Shown here in pieces: positions 29,521-34,375 of a stretch of DNA of 34,375 nucleotides (position 1 is its first letter; every line of letters begins with the position of its first letter). A model generated the notes under the pieces. That model searched no databases and was not told the origin of the DNA. It saw only the letters and a program-made list of their open reading frames with translations. Source of the DNA: Actinomycetota bacterium (lineage in GTDB: Bacteria > Actinomycetota > Thermoleophilia > RBG-16-64-13); the NCBI GenBank assembly GCA_012523095.1, contig JAAYJE010000019.1:1-34375 (forward strand), in the 5' to 3' direction. Both the position numbers and the translations under genes were made by a program.

Positions 29521-31017
29521 CTACCATTGACGGAAGACTCTGGCTGCCTGCAGCTTGACCGATGCCTCTAACCGGCGCGCCCACTCAGTAGCTGTCTCCC
29601 ACAAGGCGGCGGCATTGAAGCCCGCGTTACCCGGCAGCGCGCCCTCGCCCACGCACGTCTCCGGGGGCCACAGGGCCGCGTACATCTGGCCTGACAGTTG
29701 GGAGTTCCTGCGGGAAGTGAAATTGCCGGCCAGACTGACCAGGGGGTTATGTCCGGCGGTCAGATTGTTGCCCAGCCGTCTAAGGATGTTGGCCGCCGAG
29801 TAGAAGGTCCCGGTGCAGCCGGTCATCTCCTGGATGATCTGGTTGGTGCTCAGGTGCTTGTAGCGAGCGACCGGGTAGGTGAGCGTGTAGTACTTCCAGT
29901 CTTCGGGGAAGGCGGACATCGCCAGCTGCCCTTCCGCCTTCATCCGCGCGAAGAGACGAGTCCCGGGGAGCGGGGTAAGAAACAGCACGTTCATGTTATC
30001 CACCCCGTAGCGGTCGGCACCCTCCGCGATCAGTTTGCCTACCCCGGGACGATCGGAGTCGAACCCCATGATGAACGAGCCGACCACCAGGATGTTGCGC
30101 CGGCGGATGCGCTCCACTGAAGCGGGGATATCGCGCCCAGAGAGCATGCTCCCCTTCTTGCCCAACCCGGGCAGCCCCTCGGGTGTCACCGACTCGAACC
30201 CGATGAACAGGCCGATGCAGCCGGACTTCTCCGCCAGATCGAGGAGTTCCTCATCGTCGGCGAAATCGATCGTGGTCTGGCCGGCCCACAACTTGCCCGT
30301 CCTGGCCTCGGCCAAGGCACGGAAGAGTCCCTTGGCCCGTTCGACGTGCTGAGGCTTGCGACCGATGAGGTTGTCGTCGACGATGAGCACGCGCTTCTCA
30401 GGGATGGTCTTGAATTCGTTTACCACGTCGGCGATCGGTCGCTGCCGGTATTGTGCCCCGTTGAATTTGGTGACGCTGCAGAAGTCGCAATTGAGCGAGC
30501 AGCCTCGGGTGGTCTGGATGGCTCCGAAGGCATATCCCCGAGGAAGCAGGTCGTGACGGGCCGGGACGATATGGTCCATGGGCGCCTGGCCGCCCTCATA
30601 TAAGGGCTTGATAGCGCCGGCCTGCACATCTTTGAGAACCTGCGCCCATACAGCTTCGGCTTCGCCGGTGACAACGGAGTCCACATACCGGCTCGCCTCC
30701 TGGGGGCGCATCGACGCGTGGATCCCGCCCATGACTACGGGGATGCCCCGATCGCGAAAGTCGCGCGCTATCTCGTAGGCTCTGGGCGCCTGCGAGGTGA
30801 AGGCCGTGATGCCCACGAGGTCGGGCCGTGGCAGGTCCTCATAGGTGATCGCACCACGATTCTCATCGAGGACGGTGACTTTCCAATCCGGAGTAGTAAG
30901 CCCGGCCAGCACCAGGAGACCAAGCGGCTTCCACAGACGGAAGCGGTTCCAGTAGCTGCTTCGGTTGAGAGAGAGGCCGACGAGAGGGTTAGACGGGTTG
31001 ATCAAGTAGGCAAGCAT
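29521..31017 (-). CDS. B12-binding radical SAM protein (HpnR/DUF4070-like)
   Basis: A 498-residue enzyme. Residues 1-150 form a cobalamin-binding-type Rossmann domain (GLLVLAGLTTPDWKVTVLDE, VVMGGIHASMRPQEA) without an obvious DxHxxG motif. The radical SAM core carries CxxxCxxC at Cys173, Cys177, Cys180 (GCSLNCDFCSV), which binds the [4Fe-4S] cluster that cleaves AdoMet. The second half, with FLTPLPGTRLFARM and YKHLSTNQIIQEM, fits the DUF4070 extension seen in hopanoid C-3 methylase-like and related enzymes. The substrate is not deducible; lipid or cofactor methylation or ring chemistry is typical. The ATG at 31017 has GGAG upstream and begins MLAYLINPSNP, as relatives do. It stands alone on the minus strand. 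Confidence 0.9.
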   Translation of the reverse strand: MLAYLINPSNPLVGLSLNRSSYWNRFRLWKPLGLLVLAGLTTPDWKVTVLDENRGAITYEDLPRPDLVGITAFTSQAPRAYEIARDFRDRGIPVVMGGIHASMRPQEASRYVDSVVTGEAEAVWAQVLKDVQAGAIKPLYEGGQAPMDHIVPARHDLLPRGYAFGAIQTTRGCSLNCDFCSVTKFNGAQYRQRPIADVVNEFKTIPEKRVLIVDDNLIGRKPQHVERAKGLFRALAEARTGKLWAGQTTIDFADDEELLDLAEKSGCIGLFIGFESVTPEGLPGLGKKGSMLSGRDIPASVERIRRRNILVVGSFIMGFDSDRPGVGKLIAEGADRYGVDNMNVLFLTPLPGTRLFARMKAEGQLAMSAFPEDWKYYTLTYPVARYKHLSTNQIIQEMTGCTGTFYSAANILRRLGNNLTAGHNPLVSLAGNFTSRRNSQLSGQMYAALWPPETCVGEGALPGNAGFNAAALWETATEWARRLEASVKLQAARVFRQW

Positions 31018-31370
31018 GTGGCTCCAATCCGAGGATGGTGGAGGGACGTTGCCCGGTTCACCTCGCGGCAACCGGCCGGTTGCAGGTGATGACCAAGCCG
31101 GCCCCCAAATCGGGGGCTCCCGCGTCTTGGCCGTAAGTTCAATAAAGGATAGCAGCCGACGGTTAGCGTCCACAAGAGTCGTGTACCAGAGTCAGTCACT
31201 CCATCTCAGGACCGGAAGTTCGTACACCGCTGGCTGAGCTCAGCTTCCGTCAAGAAGTCCGTTACTCGCCCGGATTGAGATCGCGCCTATCCCCCTGATG
31301 ACGGAGCGGCTTGCATTATCTGCATCAAACATACATACTCATACATATAAAACGATGCGGAGAGCCGACG
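31018..31370 (+). promoter_or_regulatory. Intergenic region with vapB promoter
   Basis: 353 bases without a gene. The 3' end is markedly AT-rich. TTGCAT (31311-31316), 17 bases, then CATACT (31334-31339) form a plausible promoter for vapB, about 30 bases before its ATG. Repeated CATA units at 31330-31346 may be the VapBC operator. I see nothing else. Confidence 0.5.
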
Positions 31371-31562
31371 ATGAGGACGACCCTGAACATCGATGACGAG
31401 CTTCTGAAGAAGGCGGCCGAGATGACGGGTACGAGCGAGAAGACCAAGCTGGTCAAGCTGGGGCTGGAGGCGCTGATCGAGCGCGAGAGCGCCAAACGTC
31501 TTGCCAGACTGGGTGGCACCGAGAAACGATCAAGACCGATACCAAGGCGGCGCGACCGATAG
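31371..31562 (+). CDS. VapB-type antitoxin
   Basis: A 63-residue antitoxin: MRTTLNIDDELLKKAAEMTG is the ribbon-helix-helix DNA-binding part, followed by KLVKLGLEALIERESAKRL and a tail LARLGGTEKRSRPIPRRR that is standard for this VapB subgroup and binds the toxin. ATG at 31371 is preceded by GGAGAG and by an AT-rich promoter. The stop overlaps the beginning of the toxin frame. VapB neutralises VapC and represses the operon. Length and tail are intact. Confidence 0.9.
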   Translation: MRTTLNIDDELLKKAAEMTGTSEKTKLVKLGLEALIERESAKRLARLGGTEKRSRPIPRRRDR

Positions 31563-31948
31563 CCGTCCTGGTCGACACGTCGGTCTGGATCGATCACCTG
31601 CGATACGGCAACAAGCGGCTGATCACTCTCCTGGAGGCCGGGGAGGTCCTCTGCCATCCGTTCGTCATCGGCGAGCTGGCGTGCGGCGACTTGAAGAACC
31701 GAGCAGAGATCATCTCCTTGCTGGGAGAGCTTCCCCGGACTCCTATGGCCGGCCACGATGAGGTCGTCGCCTTCCTCGAGATGCGCGATCTGGCCGGGAG
31801 GGGCTTGGGATATGTAGACATGCACCTACTCGCTGCGGCTCTCTTAGGTGGGGTGCGGTTGTGGACGCTCGACCGGCTTCTTGGGGGGGTGGCGCAGCGG
31901 CTGCGTTGTGAGTCGGTGTGTTGCTCTTCGGTCCGAGAAACAGAATGA
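31559..31948 (+). CDS. VapC-type PIN toxin lacking a standard start codon
   Basis: Open frame of about 129 residues with a complete PIN active site: Asp6 (VLVDTSVW), Glu39 (PFVIGELACG), Asp87 (GYVDMHLLA) and Asp105 (LWTLDRLL), counting from ATA at 31559. VapC is an RNase. The expected start would be an ATG overlapping the antitoxin stop, but the sequence there is CGATAGCC; upstream in frame I find no ATG, GTG or TTG, and the first ATG (31691) is past half the active site. ATA or CTG initiation is possible but weak, so a start-codon mutation may have silenced the toxin. Normal sequence ends near LGGVAQRL; the following 15 residues look like read-on into other DNA. Confidence 0.8.
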   Translation: MAVLVDTSVWIDHLRYGNKRLITLLEAGEVLCHPFVIGELACGDLKNRAEIISLLGELPRTPMAGHDEVVAFLEMRDLAGRGLGYVDMHLLAAALLGGVRLWTLDRLLGGVAQRLRCESVCCSSVRETE

Positions 31949-32015
31949 CGACCACTATGAACAGCAACAGGATCACGATCGCCACCACCACAACGGCTTG
32001 TAGGCGTCTCGTCAA
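31743..32015 (-). CDS. Single-span membrane protein, probably truncated
   Basis: Minus strand, TTG at 32015 preceded by GAGGGAGGG and 15 bases after the permease stop, so co-transcribed with the transporter. The first 30 residues (MTRRLQAVVVVAIVILLLFI then VVVILFLGPKSNTP) are a convincing membrane anchor. The remaining 55 residues are Arg/Pro-rich and lie antisense to the VapC gene, so they are probably not original coding sequence. In the first module (15400) the corresponding partner is a membrane-anchored propeller protein, so this may be the anchor of such a protein cut off by arrival of vapBC. Confidence 0.5.
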   Translation of the reverse strand: MTRRLQAVVVVAIVILLLFIVVVILFLGPKSNTPTHNAAAAPPPQEAGRASTTAPHLREPQRVGACLHIPSPSRPDRASRGRRRPHRGRP

Positions 32016-32030
32016 CGTCGCATCCCTCCC

Positions 32031-32903
32031 TCACCTGACCTCTTGTCGTTTGGCGATGGCCCACGCTCCCAGTCCGAAAGCGCACGACCAAGCGAGCAGC
32101 ACAGCCAGTGCCCACCATGGTCCTAGCCCTCCGGGCACCTGATCGGGAGCACCGACGATGCCCGCGGGATACGACAAGGTCGCACTCAGCAGTTCTGCAA
32201 AGGCTGCTGACGGGATCCAGGGAGCGTGGATGAAGCCCCCCACATAAATCAGTGCGACAGTGCCCACCAAAGCGGCAGGTGTACTTCGCAGTGCGAGCAC
32301 GAGAAGACTCGCCAGCAACCCGTAGCAGGCGAGTCCGGAGAACACGGCTCCCATCTGCGCGAATATCGAGACGCCGGCCTCCTCTAGGGGGACAAGGGCT
32401 AGAAGTGGGTAGCGCGTTGATATCGCGTGTGACATGACGGGCTTCCACGCAAGTCCCAATAGTCCGGCCACTATGGCGATGCATGCGCACCCGCCCACCA
32501 CCAAGACCATCTTGGCGAGAACGGTCGGACCCCATCCGAAATGCGCAGCTCTGACACGGTTGGTGCGCCACGAGATCTCACTGCCTATCAGACCGGCTCC
32601 CCAGGCGGCGACCAGGAACGGTCCGAGTGCTGCCAAGATGGCTAGGGGGACACTCACCCCGTGCGAGGGCTGGGTGTCTCGAAAGCCTGCAAGAGCATCG
32701 GGGTCATTCACAAACGACTGTACTGAATCGCTGCCCAGATGAGTCTGGAGAAGGCCGACGGCTTCGTTGTTCTGGCCCATGAGACGGAGCGTCATCAGGC
32801 AGGCGAAGAGAAGTGCGCACACCACCAAGGTCAGTATGATCCAAGTCCAACGACTGCGACACGTGACCTTCCATTCCACACCCAGGAAGCCGCTCACCCT
32901 CAT
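32031..32903 (-). CDS. ABC-2 type permease, second module
   Basis: A 290-residue integral membrane protein with about six hydrophobic segments (WIILTLVVCALLFACLMTLR, AILAALGPFLVAAWGAGLIG, MVLVVGGCACIAIVAGLLGL and a final WALAVLLAWSCAFGLGAWAI) and a cytosolic loop SWRTNRVRAAHFGWGP. It is the channel partner of the ATPase at 32900-33814, with whose TGA its ATG overlaps (ATGA). A large extracytoplasmic loop follows the first segment. Substrate unknown; the remnant small gene upstream suggests a peptide or small protein. Confidence 0.85.
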   Translation of the reverse strand: MRVSGFLGVEWKVTCRSRWTWIILTLVVCALLFACLMTLRLMGQNNEAVGLLQTHLGSDSVQSFVNDPDALAGFRDTQPSHGVSVPLAILAALGPFLVAAWGAGLIGSEISWRTNRVRAAHFGWGPTVLAKMVLVVGGCACIAIVAGLLGLAWKPVMSHAISTRYPLLALVPLEEAGVSIFAQMGAVFSGLACYGLLASLLVLALRSTPAALVGTVALIYVGGFIHAPWIPSAAFAELLSATLSYPAGIVGAPDQVPGGLGPWWALAVLLAWSCAFGLGAWAIAKRQEVR

Positions 32904-33814
32904 GCTCGACCCTCCTCGTCCTGCGCGAGGAGAGCCGTGAAAGACTCCTCCAGGGTGTCGTGCTGGATCTTCAATTCTTCAACGGGCAGGCCAAGGCGTT
33001 GGATATCGGCAACGACCGATTCGGCGTCTCCCACAGAACTGCAGGGTATGGAGGCGCTCATGCCATCGTGGCGCTCCAGGGCTGTACGATCGGGAAACAG
33101 CTCTATCACCTTGTCGATCGCTCTAGTCACCACCCGCACCTGTGGCGGGCGTCGGGATGTGAATTCGGCGACCGTCCCCTCGAACACATTGGTTCCCCGA
33201 TGGAGTACGACCACTCGGTCTGCAAGCTTGGCGGCTTCGTCGAAGTCTTGCCCAGTGAGCACGACTGCGGCACCTTCTGCCACGATTCGTCGGATGGCCT
33301 CGAGTAGCATGTGGCAGGCACTGGGGTCGAGGCCCACCGTGGGTTCGTCCAGAAACAGAAAAGTGGGTCTGCGGATCAGGGCGGCGCCTACAGCTAGGCG
33401 CCGTCTCTGACCCAGGGAGTATTGCCTGCCCTTCATGCCGAGGAACGAGTCGGTCAAGCCAAGGACCCGCCTGACTTCATTCGACCAATCAGCCGATGCC
33501 GGGGAACAGCCGGTCATGACAGCCAGATTCATGAGGCCGGACATGTGAGGATAAACGGGAGGTTCGTCGAAGACCACTGCCAGGCTACGTCTCGCCTGGG
33601 CGGCTGGGCGTCCATCGAGTGACACATGGCCTGCGTCTGGAGCGGTCAATCCAAGAGCTATTCGTAGCCAGGTCGTCTTGCCTGCCCCGTTCAGACCGGC
33701 GAGCAGAGTCGCGCTTCCAGATGGTGCACAGAAGCTGAAGTCGATCAGGATCTTCTTCTCTGCCCGCCCCCTGCCGAACGACTTGCCGACGGCATGTGTC
33801 AAGACACCGCTCAT
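32900..33814 (-). CDS. ABC transporter ATP-binding subunit, H-loop histidine replaced
   Basis: A 304-residue ATPase. Seen: Walker A GLNGAGKTT, signature YSLGQRRRLAVGAAL, Walker B FLFLDEPTVGLDP. The H-loop, normally a TSH or STH motif, reads VVLTGQDFDEA, so the switch histidine is Gln. The C-terminal 80 residues (PPQVRVVTRAIDKVIELFPD onward) form the extra domain of ABC-2 exporter ATPases. ATG at 33814 with GGAAGGA upstream is preferred to a TTG at 33940. Glutamine at this position usually weakens ATP hydrolysis, so transport may be reduced. Confidence 0.9.
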   Translation of the reverse strand: MSGVLTHAVGKSFGRGRAEKKILIDFSFCAPSGSATLLAGLNGAGKTTWLRIALGLTAPDAGHVSLDGRPAAQARRSLAVVFDEPPVYPHMSGLMNLAVMTGCSPASADWSNEVRRVLGLTDSFLGMKGRQYSLGQRRRLAVGAALIRRPTFLFLDEPTVGLDPSACHMLLEAIRRIVAEGAAVVLTGQDFDEAAKLADRVVVLHRGTNVFEGTVAEFTSRRPPQVRVVTRAIDKVIELFPDRTALERHDGMSASIPCSSVGDAESVVADIQRLGLPVEELKIQHDTLEESFTALLAQDEEGRA

Positions 33815-33918
33815 TCGATCGTCCTTCCGTTGCAGAACCCTATCGTGGTCGTTGATCCCGCTAAGCGTAGGATGCAGAGGACCAGAAATGATGACGCTGG
33901 TCCCGGAGGGCTGGAGGT

Positions 33919-34131
33919 CTACCACCAACCTCCCGTCCAATGGACAGTGGACGTGAGATAGTCATCCCACTTCTGGCCTATCGAGCCCCATTTTGTATGG
34001 ACACCCCAACTGAACTTGACGGTATTGATCGATTGACCGGTACCGCGATATGAGGTCACATATCGGCTCCAGTAATCAGTGTATTGGGGCTGTCTCAGCA
34101 TGCTCTCAAAGCTCCATGGGTTCCATACAAC
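33919..34131 (-). pseudogene. Remnant of a small beta-rich (secreted?) protein gene
   Basis: Minus-strand open frame with no signal peptide; first Met at 34101. It reads QYTDYWSRYVTSYRGTGQSI, then VKFSWGVHTKWGSIGQKWDD, ending HWTGGWW and a stop at 33919. Strongly aromatic and beta-like, as is the secreted protein at 14981, and it holds the same place before an ABC ATPase. The upstream in-frame stop is at 34132-34134 and only 85 bases separate it from the next gene, leaving no room for a leader. I infer a 5'-truncated gene. Homology to the 14981 protein is not demonstrable by eye. Confidence 0.55.
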
Positions 34132-34141
34132 TTAGGTTGTA
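34126..34141. repeat. Perfect palindrome before second transporter module
   Basis: TACAAC-TTAG-GTTGTA. Read on the minus strand it begins TACAACCTAAG, close to TACAACCAAAG at 14774 and 20055. Possible operator. Confidence 0.6.
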
Positions 34142-34216
34142 GTTATTCTCCGCTTATTGCCGGGTAGAGACCGAGATGGCGTCGTGCGCTCGTGGCAGGA
34201 CGCGCTTCGGAGGAGG

Positions 34217-34375
34217 TCAGCGTGCAGCGTCGATCCGGATGATGCGGTCGTCGAGCGGTCCGGGTCGGCCTCGTCCGTCGTGGTTGCTGGTCGCCATGTA
34301 GAGCGCGCCGTCCGGTCCTTGGGCTATGGCCCGCAGCCGACCGAACCGGTCGTCGAAGAAGATCCTCTCCTCGGC
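34217..34375 (-). CDS. C-terminus of glucose/sorbosone dehydrogenase-like protein
   Basis: Minus strand, enters at the window edge and ends at TGA 34219-34217. The 52 residues include ERIFFDDRFGRLRAIAQGPD, then GALYMATSNHDGRGRP and DDRIIRID, the last blade of PQQ-dependent aldose/sorbosone dehydrogenase-like (GSDH) six-bladed propellers. Family members oxidise sugars in the periplasm or at the cell surface using PQQ. The start lies outside the window. The match is clear by pattern; PQQ use cannot be judged from this part. Confidence 0.85.
   Translation of the reverse strand, partial: AEERIFFDDRFGRLRAIAQGPDGALYMATSNHDGRGRPGPLDDRIIRIDAAR

Overview
The window is a gene-rich, moderately high-GC bacterial chromosome segment. 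Strong AGGAGG-type ribosome sites, GTG/TTG starts, S-layer-homology (SLH) proteins with beta-propeller ectodomains, a B12-binding radical SAM enzyme, actinobacterial-looking VapBC/HicB modules and ABC-2 transporters suggest a deep-branching, non-mycelial Actinomycetota member. That placement is inference; no rRNA or marker gene is present.

Layout. 2-220: HicB-type antitoxin. 290-10032: an apparently intact defence-type island. It holds a large Eco57I-like DNA methyltransferase (290-4342), then a tightly spaced five-gene operon: a PLD-nuclease/DEAD helicase fusion, a 65-residue protein, a DndD-like SMC ATPase, a 140-residue protein that may be DndE-like, and a HEAT/winged-helix-like protein. 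It lacks the hallmark genes of DISARM, BREX and Dnd. 10156-11450: a complete IS3-family element with terminal repeats and a 3-bp target duplication. 11467-13200: decayed small genes (ORF6N, XRE antitoxin, AlbA_2). 13227-14483: EcsC-TerB protein.

14981-19509: a translationally coupled operon for a secreted small protein, a membrane-anchored beta-rich protein, an ABC ATPase and two permeases. 19564-19993: a frameshifted coiled-coil gene on the minus strand. 20176-21483: a 324-residue putative antitoxin and a PIN toxin that lost its C-terminus where it joins a second, rearranged copy of the XRE/ORF6N/AlbA_2 debris (21491-22400). 22534-24882: an alpha-solenoid repeat protein.

25001-27018 (minus, one frameshift) and 27203-29296 (plus): divergently transcribed propeller-SLH surface proteins. 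29521-31017 (minus): B12/radical SAM enzyme. 31371-31948: VapBC whose toxin has no normal start codon. 31743-34131 (minus): a second small-protein/ABC transporter module, eroded at both ends. 34217-34375 (minus): the C-terminus of a glucose/sorbosone-dehydrogenase-like protein.

The best candidates for something under-described are the methylase-helicase-DndD-like operon; the pair of secreted-protein/ABC modules; and the duplicated ORF6N fragments, which keep a perfect 12-3-12 palindrome through three compensated base changes. Many small genes carry one-base indels, so either real decay or assembly error must be settled from reads. All calls come from reading the sequence; no database search was run.
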